A DNA stretch of 64,000 nt, taken from assembly GCF_943734655.1 (NCBI RefSeq), contig NC_071354.1, positions 155,703,142-155,767,141 on the forward strand. Direction: 5' to 3'. Each line of letters opens with the position of its first letter. Within the stretch, counting starts at the first letter, position 1. This stretch comes from Sabethes cyaneus. Lineage: Eukaryota > Arthropoda > Insecta > Diptera > Culicidae. Shown piece after piece: positions 1-12,288 of this stretch. The position numbers and the translations under genes are program-made. The notes below the pieces were generated by a model. That model searched no databases, had not been told where the DNA came from, and saw only the letters and a list, made by a program, of their open reading frames with translations.

Positions 1-3000
1 GGTTTCCCCTGTAATTGACCATATACTTGAAGACCTATCGTTCAAACAGTCGACAGTTTGCTCAGAGGTGGACTTAGGATATTTTTGATTATGAAAACTC
101 GAACTGATCGTGTTAAACATACTTAATTGGCAGAGCCAATTTTTGTATGAGATTTGTAGCCAAATGTTGCAATAAGTACATTAAGTATTAGGGGCATGCT
201 ACCGTGTGACGTGATGGACCCGCTATCTTGATTTTAGCCTTCGAAAAAACTTATATAATTTAGCTCCTCGCTCGAGATCAGACGTTGTCACGAGCCGCAT
301 CTAACCTGGATCGCAGATACTCATTAGGTTGAGCAAACGTTGAGCTACGGCCATGAAGCGAGGATGTTGAGATGTCTAACATTTCACTATCAACTAAAAG
401 CAGACATTTATCAAGATATTAGAAAACTTCATTACAAACAAAATAAACGAGATCAAGTGCCTAATCCTTTCGTTTGTAAAACGTCTCGGTAGTGATAACG
501 CCAAAGCTTCAAATGAATGTTAATCATCGCCTTTGACTGGTGTAAATCCAATTCAGGATAAATAAAATTTAAGCTAAGCTCGAAGTATGTAGTAAATGCA
601 AGTAACTAATAGATATACATAGGTATTATAATATCACGAATATTATCACGTTGTTAATTTTTACTAAGACGTGATTCGAGAAGGCCAAAATTCTACGAAG
701 TTAAACTTATCGTTTCTGCGGCGAACGCTTCCGAAAAGCGCTGCGGAAATTTCGCTGTTGTCGATAACATTGCTGGACAATGACATAAACCAATAACTGA
801 TAACAGAAATGAGTTGATTACATGCATTTTTAAAAGTATGATATTCATGAAATTGATTGAACAAACCTACAGCGAATTTGTAGTTTTAATATTTTCGAAA
901 AAAAGTCTTACTCAGAGTATAGTGAAATAAAACACATCTCATCATAAGCATTTCTACTCTCAGTCTATTCCCATGACGAAGGCATCATCCGTGCTTCTGT
1001 TGCTCGCAGAGTATAGAGTAAATAGGTAAAAGCATGGCTAGTCGCGTATTTGCGCCTGCCATCACGTTCAGTCTGTTTTCAGGCGGGTTCTGGTACGCGT
1101 GACAAAATTGCAAGTAGCCGCTAGTGCAATAGAATATAAAGCGTTGGAGGGCGCTCCTGATGCTGATCTCATCCCGCGAGTGTTATCTAAATTGGTTTCG
1201 TGTATATCAATAGCATAGATTCTTCTCCCCATCGCTCATTTTTTTCAATAAAACAACAGTAACAGTGCAAAAAGGTTAACAACGAATTGGACAGGAAGGA
1301 AATTTGAAACCTATCAATTACTGTGGTTTTCGCTCGTTTGTGAATTAAGTGTGTCTGAGGTAATACTCTATTTTAAATCATAGGGGGTTTGGAACTGCTA
1401 GAGACGAAAATCAATGTAAAACTCAGATCTGGTACAAACGATGCAACAGTTTGTGAAATGTTTAAATATCATCAGTTCGTGTAGATAATGAAAACAATGC
1501 AAATTTAGGGCATCCAACAATGAAAAATCTCATCTTATGAGATCATACCAGCTTCGTAACGGAAGAAACAATGATGACGATGATTCCTAAAAGCACGGAT
1601 CAATACTTAATTGTTCATGCGCAGTGGACATTTCAGTCCCCTATCAAACGAATGGAGGATGGCTTTGTTGTTGAAAGAAATGTCTGCACAGATTTTCGAA
1701 GTTTGACTCAGATTTACTAGCATTAAAACGATAAAGTCCAATACCGCCACACGTGGCCTGTGCAGGTATGATAATTAACCGCATTCGGTGTAGCTCCGAC
1801 CCACTTAGAACCCCTGATATGCAGCACAAAATCGCGTGCTTGAAGCAACTTCGTGGTTTCATGCTGACCACCCCAAATCATTAGCGCCCCTTACAAGTGG
1901 GTGTGTAATGTATCAGCCCGGAGTATATCCTTTGTTTACACGTAGTGTTCTTATGAAGGAAAAGCTACAGCGTATAAAGTGAAAGCTGACAGAACGCGAT
2001 TTAATTTGATGGGTAGGTTCGTTCGTGATGAGATGATTACTGTAGGTTCCAGATAGTGGGCTGTTATATACTAAAAAATCATCAGAAAAAAAAGCTTTTT
2101 GTAACAGTTTATAATGCAACAAGCTTGATTATGTGTCAGTGGCCAACTTTCTTTTTCTTTAACTACGATGATGAAAACTTTTTCTCTATTCATTTTCCTG
2201 GATGACTCACACGGGAAGGCTTTCTATCGGGCGCGAATTATGGGAAAACTATAAATCATGTTTATGCGACATTTGCTTTGCTATACGGTCGCACTCCAAA
2301 CGATGAGTGTCGGGAGAATATTACATCATCACTCAGATTAATACAAAATGATGATTCGAAAAATCAACACACCTATTTTATCGTAGAAATTTAAAATAAA
2401 GTTTGTGTTTTTCTAGAATTGTAGTAATGATACATTTTCGGTCTTTGGATATCCTTTGATGTTTTTATACTAGTACAACATATGAGTGCTGTATTACATT
2501 TTTGTAGTGATATCATTTTCTATCTGTTACGTACATCCTTTTTGTAACATAAACAAATTGGGATAAGTAGAAAAACTATGCATGTTCCCTAGCGAAACGT
2601 GACCAGAATTGTAACGCAGCTCGAGTTACATCGAAGTGTGCAATGAAGTGAACCATTTTGACGTTCTACGAAGTATTAAAAATATACATAATTAGGTTTT
2701 GAATTGAAATTGAACGTGATTGAAATTGAAAGTTTTGCTTATTGTTAGTAAGTATAGCATACATACACTGTTTTAGATTTAAGAAATTGCTTCACAAATT
2801 GGTATCTGAAGGAACTAAATATTGGTATCTGACGGAACGGTTTTGGATTTACATTCAAACCCAATCATTTATTTTAAGAGTAGGTATGGAGATGCATTAT
2901 TAATAACCGTGGCCTTGAATATGCATCCAATTGCTAAAATGTACAAGAAAAGTGCTAAAAGTCGGTTAATTCAGATTTAGTAGCCATCTACTTAGTGGTA

Positions 3001-3289
3001 TAATGAAGAATAGCTAGTCCTGACAGTTATTGTGACTCGAAGATGATAGTACAAAAAAGACAGAGGGACAGTGTATGTAAGACGAACAGCATAACAAAAA
3101 TAACAAAAATATTTTGGAGAACTATGGGTTTCTAAATATACGTGCAGTTAACTTCAATTCCGAAAGCTGTTTGCAGTAATGCTGGTGAAATATGCTTTCT
3201 TCGCTAATTAAATATTATCGAAAAATTGAACTTTTTCAAAAACGGATAAAACAAGTAAGTAACGAACTCGGACAGGTAGGTCAGCATCG
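1..3289. other. AT-rich stretch without a recognised gene
   Basis: No open frame here resembles a protein I recognise, and no element boundary is visible. One weak hint is a TATAAAG at 1135-1141 followed, about 220 bp later, by a good splice-donor context (CTGAG then GTAATA, break after 1359). That could be a non-coding first exon of a + strand gene such as TPPP, whose coding exon at 18519 needs an upstream 5' UTR exon. This link is inference only. Confidence 0.3.
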
Positions 3290-3715
3290 AGCCTAGATGG
3301 TCCATGCTGTTTCAAGCAGTTGCCTACATTCAACTCGGTCTTGGGTCACTCGTCGCTAATTTCGCCTGCATTTCAGTAGTCGCAAATCGTCTTCGGTCTT
3401 GTCGAGCTATCTCGCACTTGAGTCCAGAGCTGCCACAAATACAGATATTTGTGCATGCATAAATTTGGGACCCATCAATTATTTCAGTTGCTGTGATTTC
3501 TGGCTCTACTAATGTTCCTGAATTTTAAAGTAGTCTATAAACTATTTATGTTAATTAAAAGATTAGATCGAGAAAATTAAATACTCCGGAGGAAACGGTA
3601 GGGTCCCAAATTTATGCATGCATAAATATCTGTATTTATGGCAGCTCTGCTTGGGTCCCATTGTTTAGAGCGCCGATGGGGGTTTTGAAGGGAACGTGGC
3701 TAAAATGATCCTGTT
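3290..3715 (-). mobile_element. Family A LINE 3'-end fragment, split by a hAT-type MITE
   Basis: Read on the - strand, 3290-3424 and 3650-3715 resemble the 3' end of the LINE copies at 11575-12255 and 54655-54770, with the same run of diverged words around an 'aactcggtcttggg' motif. The two parts were one stretch before a MITE inserted at 3425-3649. No coding frame survives. Confidence 0.55.
3425..3649. mobile_element. hAT-type MITE, 225 bp
   Basis: The ends form an inverted repeat of about 48 bp starting CAGAGCTGCCA, nearly perfect through the GGGACCC motif. The flanks are 8-bp near-duplicates, CTTGAGTC (3417-3424) and CTTGGGTC (3650-3657), with one mismatch. An 8-bp duplication and a CAG-type terminus are hallmarks of the hAT superfamily. 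There is no coding capacity, so it would have needed a transposase supplied elsewhere. Confidence 0.8.
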
Positions 3716-4204
3716 CTCACCTAATTTTCCAATAGCTTCACGTCTTTTCTTACCGTAAAGTTACTATTCACTCATTTAATTTTTTTACTTTCTTCTACCA
3801 TTGTCTTCATTTGTTGTAAAGATTATGTAGTTATTGGTCCATGTTCGCCGGTCAGACAGAGCAAAGGTATGAAATCAGATATTTCCAATGCCGACGATTA
3901 CCCGCCATGACTTTCACCTGGCGCAAGGACAGTTTCTCAGGATCCATCTCTTTTTAGTAGTTCTTACTGATTACAGTTAAATGCTTCTCTGCGTATCACG
4001 TTCGCTCCTCTTCAATTCCACCTACGGTCTCGAATTTCTGTTGCTATCAGCCGTTTATGACGTCGACAATGGAGCTCATCGTCGCTAAACGGACTAAGAC
4101 ACTTTAAAAACCAGTTCAAAATTTTCAGTCTATCACTGTTCAGTTCTGTAGCTGTTCTGTACGGTCAGTCGGAAACTGACCAGTTCTGTTCTTTAGCGGT
4201 ATCT

Positions 4205-4845
4205 TAGCATTCATCCTGGCACCACTAAGTCCCGAGCAACGGGTACTGCTTGGACAGCCAAGCCCGATGCGCAAGAAGGCACGTCCAGATCGAAAGCGAA
4301 CCAACCGGCTTTATGCTGAAGACGACCACTAAATCGACGAGAAAAGTTGTACATTGGTGGTGGCGGTTTCTTCATCTTTGGCTAGAGAATTAGTCCTGGC
4401 TCTCTTGACGAGCATACAAGATTGCTTAACCGCCCTCTCTAGTTCGATGTATCGCCGACGGGCATTTGTCTTAGTCACTTAATAGTTTGTGCTCACTTCC
4501 TCCGCTCGATGCGCACTTTGCCGAGGGTTTCGTAACTGGTCGTGATAAAGGCGTTCTTGATACCGCTATATTGCTCTTCGATAGTTCCACCAGTTAGTAA
4601 CCCTGTAGCTCGGGATTAAAGTTGTTCGACAACAGGTCTTTTCACCTCAGGGATCTCCAATCGGCGAATATCGTAACGACACTCAGCTTTTTTCTTTCGT
4701 CGTTGGATATGCCATGGCGTCCCATGACGCGTTCAAAGTTTGCGTTATTTGAGCCACTCTTCACGTTTGAGTAGTCCAAGTGGATTTGAAGATTTTCTCA
4801 ACCACACTGTTCAGCTGGCTATACAAACTCTCCTGATATGCCAGA
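4205..4845 (-). mobile_element. Degenerate family B LINE fragment
   Basis: The reverse complement matches parts of the family B coding region, including the stretch around 22610-22650 (4500-4560 here) and around 22060-22120 (4770-4840 here). Many substitutions and internal deletions leave no useful frame. It abuts a family A relic on its right. Confidence 0.6.
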
Positions 4846-7225
4846 AGCACCCCTGCCCCCCAATTCGCCAATTCGTTGCGCCCGCCTCGCCATACGCAGG
4901 TCGGCTTCAACCTAGTCGAGCCATCTAGCACACGTTGAGCCCCTCTATTCCTGGTGCCGATGGGATTCTTGAAGAGAACGGATTTCACTGCACAGTCGTC
5001 TGGCATTGCGACGTGGCCGACCCACCGTAGTCTCCTAACCTTCACCAGGGTTACAATCTCCAAGAACTGCCTGCAACCTCATTCTCCATTATCCGTTTGT
5101 ACTACGCCAAAATCGTCCGCAACACCTTTCGTTCTAATACGCAAGTGCACGTATGTCTTCCGCAAGCAAAGTTACAGTCTCAAGTCCGTAGAGGACTGAC
5201 GGACTGATTAGTGTTTTGTACATCGTCTTCTTTGTGCGGCAGCGTATGCTTCTTGATCGAAGCGTCTTGCGGAGGGAAAAGCACACTCGACTTCCAGCTT
5301 GAAAACGTCATTGAATCTCCTTACTCGTATTATTATTATCGGCGGTGACCGGAGATCCTAAATATACAAACTCATCAACCACTACCAGTTCATCGTCGTT
5401 GTTTTGTCCGGAAAACTGTATCCGTACAGTATCTGCCATAGCTGTTCGCGTTCGACTGTATCGTATGCCTCCCTGATATCCAGCTCCCGATATTTCTGGA
5501 GGATTTTTCGGAGAGTAAAAATGTGATCCGCAGTAGCACGGGCCCCATAAAGGCTGCCTGACACAGCCCTACGAATTATTTTGGTATTGGAGATTGACGG
5601 CGGAGCAAAATCTGAACGTGCACCTTGTAGGCAGCGTTGACTAGCGTAATGCCGCGCAAATTACAACAATCTAGCTATTTCTGGTTGGGACAGACCACAC
5701 TTTCCTTCCAATTCTATAGTTTCTTCTCCTCCCAAATCCTGGAAATTACCCAGTGAAGTACCGCACCTAGCGGTTTTTGGCCATTTTTATAAAGTTCTAC
5801 CGGGAACCGGTCCTTTCTGGCGGCCCGATTTTTAGCCAGATCTCTTCGAGATCGGGAGCACGTTGTTATCACGTTGTTATCGTTTGAAGGCACTCGTAGA
5901 TTAATTTCCGTTGCGTCTCCTTCTGTTATATCTCCATTGAGATGCTCATCAAAGAACTGCTTCCACTTGATGATCACCTTGCGCTCGTTTGTGATTAGAT
6001 CCCCTCCCTCGTCCCTACAATTGTCAGGTCTAGATGTGTAGCCCTCACGAGTTTGGTTCACCTTCTCATTAAACTTGCGCGTGTCAATAACCCAGAATAG
6101 TTGTTCTAGCTCCTCGCGATCGCTGTCCTCCGTCTAGCGCTTATTCCTCCTCAGGATCGTGGTCAACTCATTCCGCGCTCGTCGATACTTGGCCAAATTC
6201 TCTCTCGTGGATATACTTAGATAGTTTTCCCAAGCTCTTCTTTTCCTCTCAACCGCTTGTTTGCATTCCCCGTCAAACCAATCATTTCGTGCGCTCGAAG
6301 TTTCCTCACCGCGGTTGCGGCCTCATTGATGGCCGAGCGTATTATATTCCATCCGATTTCAACGGTCGAAGCATCTAGTTTCACAGGAAAAAGCAGAATT
6401 TCATCCAGTACAGCAAAGTTTCGTTAATTGGTGGTTCGTTAATTGGGCGGTTCGTTAATTGGGTGCTCGCTAATTGGGCTATGTGACAACTTGAATGTCA
6501 AAATTGTATGGAATTTTCGAGTTTAGAAATTTCTAACAACTGTCAGTCGGCCCAATTAGCGAATCAGCTGGAGTGCAGTCGTGGCCCAATTAACGAATTC
6601 AGGCTGTATACGTGCGTAGTTTTCGGCAACTCGCGGGTTGTCTAATTGCCGAACGTCTAACCGAGGAGAGCGGCTTTGTCGCGAGGTATAGACCGTCGAG
6701 TTTTGAGCGCACGTGTACTGCTAGTTGGTAATGGTCCGAGTCGATATCCGCGGTAACTTTCGAAAAAACCGGCCCTCGATGAGAATATGGTCAATTTGGT
6801 TCAAGATTCGTTGGTAAGGTGATCTCCAGGTGCCTTTGTGAATATTTTTGCGGGCAAAAAAGTGCTCCTGATCACCAAGCCTCGGTAAGCCGCAAAGTTG
6901 ATGCATCGCTGGCCGTTATAGTTCGTGTCGGTGTACAGGCTACGTGGCCCGATCACCTATCTTCCGTACATTGCTTCCCTGCCGACTTGAGCGTTCATAA
7001 CCCCGATGACGATCTTGGTGTCTAGTGGCGAGTAGCTGTCGTACGTTGCCTTCAACTACGCACCGAACGCTCCAGTAGCACTTTCCCTTCACATGCCAGA
7101 GTAGAGAAAAACTTACCCGTATGGTGTATTTGTGTTCACCAGTATTTAGCCAACGGACCTCGCTCAGCCCCAGGATTTCAAGCTTCAGGCGGCTAGCGTT
7201 ATAACGGTAAAGATTGCCGAAATAT
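4846..7225 (-). pseudogene. Old, decayed near-full-length family A (RTE-like) LINE
   Basis: On the - strand the order is 5' to 3': endonuclease remnants (about 7190-6610, including a region equivalent to the SQIDHVLI motif near 6780-6800), linker (6410-5720), reverse-transcriptase remnants (5720-5390), an internal deletion, and the C-terminal RWVGHVA-type segment (5060-4960). Frames are broken throughout and only short pieces stay open. A Tc1/mariner-type MITE (6411-6606) interrupts the linker. The layout agrees with the better copy at 12259-15943. Confidence 0.7.
6411..6606. mobile_element. Tc1/mariner-type MITE with repeated CGTTAATTGGG motif
   Basis: The ends are inverted repeats beginning CAGC and flanked by TA on both sides (6409-6410 and 6607-6608). 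Inside each arm the word TCGTTAATTGGG or TCGCTAATTGGG recurs: four times on the left (6421-6478) and twice in inverted orientation on the right (6549-6598). The surrounding LINE sequence resumes on both sides. It is non-coding. The TA duplication suggests mobilisation by a Tc1/mariner transposase. Confidence 0.75.
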
Positions 7226-7238
7226 TGTTTTACATTAA

Positions 7239-8270
7239 CCCCTCTAAGGTCTACATCATTTTTAGCGCCGCAAAATTCACTAAAATGGCCATAACTTTTT
7301 TATTTTTCAATATTTTTTCACCAAATTTGGGAATTTTGCCGAAAATATTTTCTATTTTCATAATATCTATAGATAATGGTCATATGTTATATGGTCCCGG
7401 AGTTATTCCGGAGTTCCTTGGGGGACCGAGATATGGCTTTTTTAGATAAAGTTGCCAAATATCTCAAATTTGTTTGAAATCTGTTGATTTTTGAAAATAT
7501 ATCATCAACTGTGGACATATCAGCTACTTTGCCGCAGTTATGAGCCATGGTGCGCGCCATCCGGATCCGGGGGGACACTATGAATCCGGAACCGGTTCCC
7601 GTAACGGGACATTTCAGCGTCAGTAAAGCATGTCGTGTCGCATATCAAAAAACATCAGCATTCGACAAAATAGCGATTGGTGATCATCTCATGTCTCTCA
7701 GAGGCCGTATGACCGGTTCCGGGTCCGGGGAGGGTTTCTTTTCTGATTCAAGCACAGAACGGATTTCGGAGGAACTTGTCCGGGACCTGGAATCGGCCAT
7801 ATGGGCTCTGAAAGACATGAGATGATCGCCAATCGCTATTTTATCGAATGCTGATGTTTTTTGATATGCGACACGACATGCTTTACTGATGCTGAAATGC
7901 CCCGTTACGGGAACCGGTTCCGGATTTATAGTGTCCCCCCGGATCCGGATGGCACGCACCATGGCTCATAACTGCGGCAAAGTAACTGATATGTCCACAG
8001 TCGATGATATGTTTTCAAAAATCAACAGATTTCAAACAAATTTTAGATATTTGGCAACTTTATCTAAAAAAGCCATATCTCGGTCCCCCAAGGAACTCCG
8101 GAATAACTCCGGGACCATATGGCATATGGCCATTATCTATAGATATTATGAAAATAGAAAATATTTTCGGCAAAATTCCCGAATTTGGTGAAAAAATATT
8201 GAAAAATAAAGAAGTTATGGCCATTTTAGTGAATTTTGCGGCGCTAAAAATGATGTAGACCTTAGAGGGG
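7239..8270. mobile_element. Near-perfect 1.03-kb palindrome, piggyBac-type foldback MITE
   Basis: The left half (7239 to about 7727) is the reverse complement of the right half (about 7782 to 8270) with only scattered differences, leaving roughly 55 bp unpaired at the centre. Both ends begin CCCCTCTAAGGTCTAC and both are flanked by TTAA (7235-7238 and 8271-8274). A TTAA target and CCC-starting termini are diagnostic of piggyBac-type elements. Two mirrored 92-codon frames (7547-7825 + and 7684-7962 -) follow from the palindrome and resemble no protein I know. No transposase is present. A transcript through it would fold into a hairpin of nearly 500 bp. Confidence 0.85.
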
Positions 8271-8274
8271 TTAA

Positions 8275-9150
8275 TAATCACTGAAAGTTACAGTTCACCT
8301 ATGTGTCAAACTTTGAACACTTTCATCGTCGACCTTCAAACTTCGAATATATCTGCCTCAAACATCGGATATCTATATAACATGTGATTTTGATAGATAT
8401 TAATATTTGTCGTGCCACTCAACTTTATTGAGTGAAATTATACACTTTTTACTAAACACGGTCGTTTAAAACCGGCATGTAATATAATTTGGCTTTTTCG
8501 CGCCACAATTAGTTTGAATCTATTACAGTTAATTGCTAATATTTTCGAATTGAATGTACTATATCTAAAGTAAATAGATTTTGTGCAGCTTTATAATCAA
8601 AACGATTTATTTTCCTACTCCTACAGTTTAATTTCATGCTTCACCAGATAGAGGACATTCTAGCGAACACGATGGAGCACAATAACCGAAAGATTTTATG
8701 CTATTATCAATACTAATGAGTATTTTATTCGGAAGTGTTGCAACTGTTCGAAGTTTGGGCCAAAACGTTCAAAGTTATAAGCAAAAATGTGAAAACAACA
8801 CAATTTTCTTCGGAACCGCTTAAGGTGAAATTAGTCGTCATCGATTCTGCAAATTTCAAAAGCAATTTTTTTGTTTGAAACAAAAATTCTGTGCATGAAA
8901 ATATATTCGCTGTGTTCAGATTGGCAAGAAGAATGCAGTGACTACATTTCTATAAGCAGAACCCCGCTTTTGGCCCAAAAAACTGCTTCCGAAATTGGGC
9001 TTTTCGACGAAAAGTTAATGACTGCTAATTTCTCGGTAACCGATTTCAATGTCAAATAAAAGCTCTTCCCAAAAAACATTTAAGCGCTGATTATGCATTT
9101 TAGCAGCCATTATTATTCAGCCATAGCTGAATATGCATCGAATAAAATTT
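8275..9150. other. Unassigned AT-rich sequence
   Basis: No protein or repeat family was recognised. The short open frame 8871-9059 has no recognisable features. Confidence 0.4.
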
Positions 9151-9647
9151 ATGTAAACAATCAAAGAAATTTATAATGCCTAGTATTAAGGTTACTCAGA
9201 AGCTGCTGAGTCTCAATAAGAGAGACCTCAGCACGTTTACCGGTCTGGTGACAGGACATTGCCCGAGTAAATATCATCTTCGGAATCTCGGTTTCGTGCA
9301 AGATGATATTTGTCGCCTGTGCAATACCGAGAGCGAAACCTCGGAACACTTACTCTGCAATTGTGGAGCACTAATAGGACGCAGACTGCAGTATCTCAAA
9401 AAGGCCCTACTAGAGCCTAGCGAGATCTGGTTTGCGTCGCCGATCAGGACTATAAGGTTTATAAACCAAGTCATCCCTGATTGGCACCTGTCTCGCTCCA
9501 GCTTCCAGCCTACCACTTCTTCAATAAGTGATAGGTAAGCCTGAAGCGTACAGCAAAAGAGACAATGGGGCATACCACAATAGTTCAAAATAATGGACGC
9601 AGTGGTGAGAGTACCCAACAGAAGAAGAAAAAAAAAATGTAAACAAT
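9151..9647 (+). mobile_element. 5'-truncated LINE 3' end with poly-A tail and 11-bp target duplication
   Basis: The insert lies between direct repeats ATGTAAACAAT at 9151-9161 and 9637-9647 and ends in an A-rich tail (9625-9636). Its frame 9176-9538 (120 codons) carries the C-terminal segment typical of I, LOA and R1-type non-LTR elements: GHCPSKYHL, then a C-x2-C-x8-H-x3-C zinc-knuckle-like motif (CRLCNTESETSEHLLC). This class differs from families A and B, which end in short tandem repeats. Only the last ~470 bp were integrated, as expected from aborted target-primed reverse transcription. Confidence 0.8.
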
Positions 9648-11527
9648 TCTACAATAGTTATTCAGCCGAAATTAGAAAACTTATACAACCTATTTCATTT
9701 GAGGCAGAACACTTGTTAAGCAGTTATATCGCCCTTTATGTAATCTCTGTGCGCCTTGTTTGCAGCTTTGCGCAAATTGGTTATTTAAAAACGAAGAAAT
9801 GACACCCAAGGATCCTTATGCCAGCAAAAAAATCAGAAGTTAAGTTTGGAGTTTACTAGTTTGAAACGATTAATTTTCTAATTCTGAGTTTATAAGCGTT
9901 ATATGTATAGTTAAACTGGAGAGAAACGTTTGCCGTATTTTCCAACAATTCGAAGAATGCATGAACTGCTGATTTATTAATTTCGAGTGTGCGTGACACA
10001 ACACTTTTGATACTTAAATGTTCAAATTAACCATCTTACCATCTTACTCACATTTGTCACTTTGACATTTGTAAATAGACGCAACATAACGTCTGTACGA
10101 TTACAGCATAACCAAAGAGAACAGAAAATATCAATAAAAATTAACATAAGAATCGAGCATTATGCTAAAGTCAGCGGGTTAGCAAGCTAGTTGAATTCAT
10201 CAACATTCTCGTAGCATAAAAACAAACACAAAAGTTCACATTGTTTTCAACCGGCCAACACCCTAACGCGTTTGCCATCTGGAGAGTATTTATCCAACTC
10301 CAAATCGAGCGAAAACCACTGTAGGTATCGGGCAATGCGCTTGGCGGGAACTTGAAATGTTGAAATGATGACTCCCTGGGAGGAAACGTCGCTATCGCGC
10401 GCACATTCACACCGTGTCGCGTCCGTTTCGGTAGCGTCGCCGATGTGGCTGATAGAGTTAACGCTATCAACTCACAGTGAATGAGTAGCCAAACAATGTG
10501 CTGCGCTTGTCCATGAAGTAATGTCTAAAATTATTTGTTTTGGCATTATACTTGCGTGGTTTGGGATGATGTCATAATCGGCTGCCGCTGTAAATAGCAG
10601 GTTACAGATGATTCGAGCGAAAGTTTTAAGATTCTGACAGTATATAATAGCCGTAGATAATAAGCAGTCGGTCATTCCAAGGTTTTGTTGTGTCCGGCAT
10701 TGTAGCCGCAACGGTAAACTTTTCATTTCCAGTCAAATCTCTGTAGGAGGTCTAAATTATGTACGCCAATTTGTAATGACGATACACTCCCTTTCTGTAG
10801 CTAATTTGTCCGAAAAAGGTGTAAAACCATATGAAGCATGCACGGAAAATCTGCTTTCCTTGATGTATATCTTTGGGTTGGTATCAATTACATGCGGTTC
10901 ACGTGTTTGATACATTTCTCTCCATTTGCATCGAAATATAGCGCTGATGGAATCGTTAGCTGAGAAGCACAGGTTTTAGAGGAGTGGTACAATACCAGAC
11001 TTGTTCCGACGTCCGAAATGTCAGGTGTAACACGTTTCGTTGCTCTGTGGTGCGCGGTGCTGGTCGGCTGGTTTGCCACACGAAAATGATGCCGGGCTTT
11101 ATTTTACGATTAGGTCGGTAACATGAGACATTGAATGTAGAGATCTGCCGGTTCAGACGTTAGCACGAGTCAAAACATAAGATCTGTCCGGTGCTTTATT
11201 ATTCTTGTCTGTTTCCGAAGGCATCTGTCCGGCGCTTAATATACCAGTCAGCTGCATTTCGATGGATTTATTTTTTGTGCGATGGAAGGTGTTACACAGA
11301 AGTTTCTAGCTGACATATATTAACATTAAAACTTCAACTAGCTAGGTTGTGATGCAGTCGTCCTCGTTCTTCAGCGATCGACACCAAAATTGATCTATCC
11401 CAATTGAAATTATCATTGCATATTAGATGAGTTATTTCACTGTCTTTTAATTGGTTATTATCAAAACTCCTTTAGAGTGTGCTGAACACAGAAGTCGTTT
11501 CCATTCAACTCGGTTCATGACTGTTCG
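9648..11527. other. Unassigned sequence
   Basis: No gene was recognised. The block at about 10200-10480 is richer in GC than its surroundings and could be regulatory or a non-coding exon, but no splice or promoter motif is convincing. At 11460-11520 a short segment resembles the 3' end of the family A LINEs just before the TTC tract. Confidence 0.35.
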
Positions 11528-11574
11528 TCTTCTTCTTCTTCTTCTTCTTCTTCTTCTTCTTCTTCTTCTTCTTC
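11528..11574 (+). repeat. (TTC)n microsatellite, probably a LINE 3' tail
   Basis: About 15 uninterrupted TTC units. On the - strand it reads (GAA)n and directly follows the 3' end of the family A fragment at 11575-12255, so it probably grew from the tandem-repeat tail of that insertion. It creates an artefactual poly-leucine frame on the + strand. Confidence 0.85.
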
Positions 11575-12255
11575 AGCATAGAGCCGGGGTGGTTCGAGCT
11601 GTTTCAAGCACTCGTCTCCATTTAACTCGGTCTTGGGCCACTCGTCGCCAATTTCCGTCGTCGTCTCTCAGAAGTCGCAAATCGCTTTCGACCTGGTCGA
11701 GCCATCGTGCACGTGGGCCCCCCCCTGTTCCTGGTGCCGATAGGGTTGTCGAAGAGGATTATTTTCGTCGCACTGTCGTCCGGCATCCTTACGACGTGTC
11801 CGGCCCACCGTAGCCTGCTAAGTTTCGCTAGATGTACGATGGGAGTCTCCCCAAGTAGTGCCTGTAGCTCGTGATTCATACGCTTCCGTCACTCTCCGCT
11901 TCCAGTTTCTACTCCGCCAAATATCGTCTACAGTATTTTCCGCTCGAACACGGCAAGGGCGCGTATGTCGTCCGTGAGCACCGTCACGGCTTCAAGTTTA
12001 TAAAAAACTACCGGTCTAATAAGCGTTTTGTACATTGTTAGCTTCGTGCGGCGGCGTATGCTTCCTGATCGTAGCGTTTCACGAAGGACAAAGAAGGCCC
12101 GATTTCCCGCTTGGATGCGCCGCTGGATCTCCTTACTAGTGTTGTTGTCCGCAGTCACCAGCGATCCCAAATATACGAACTCCTCTACCGCTTCTAATTC
12201 GTCGCCGTCAACGGTTAGCGTCCGTGGGAGTCCAAGTGGTCGGTCCAAGTGGCAA
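11575..12255 (-). pseudogene. Family A LINE fragment, C-terminal part of the reverse-transcriptase ORF
   Basis: Two open pieces remain on the - strand: 11928-12248, with an EEFVYLGSLVT motif followed by FERKIL, and 11622-11879, with LRWAGHVVRMPDD. They are in different frames, so the protein is broken. The sequence is a distinct subfamily from the copy at 12259-15943, and its tail is the GAA tract at 11528-11574. Its 5' side ends where the TAAG-repeat tail of the next LINE begins. Confidence 0.75.
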
Positions 12256-12288
12256 CTTCTTACTTACTTACTTAGGTGGCTTGCCATC

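Noticed and set aside
7547..7962. Two mirrored 92-codon frames, one on each strand
   Set aside because: They are the same sequence seen in the two arms of the palindrome, with no known motif; a frame in one arm automatically appears in the other.
10171..10726. Two - strand frames in a GC-richer block
   Set aside because: No recognisable domain or splice signals; left as unassigned sequence.
11451..11813. + strand frame with a long leucine run
   Set aside because: The leucines are the translated TTC microsatellite and the rest is the antisense of a LINE.
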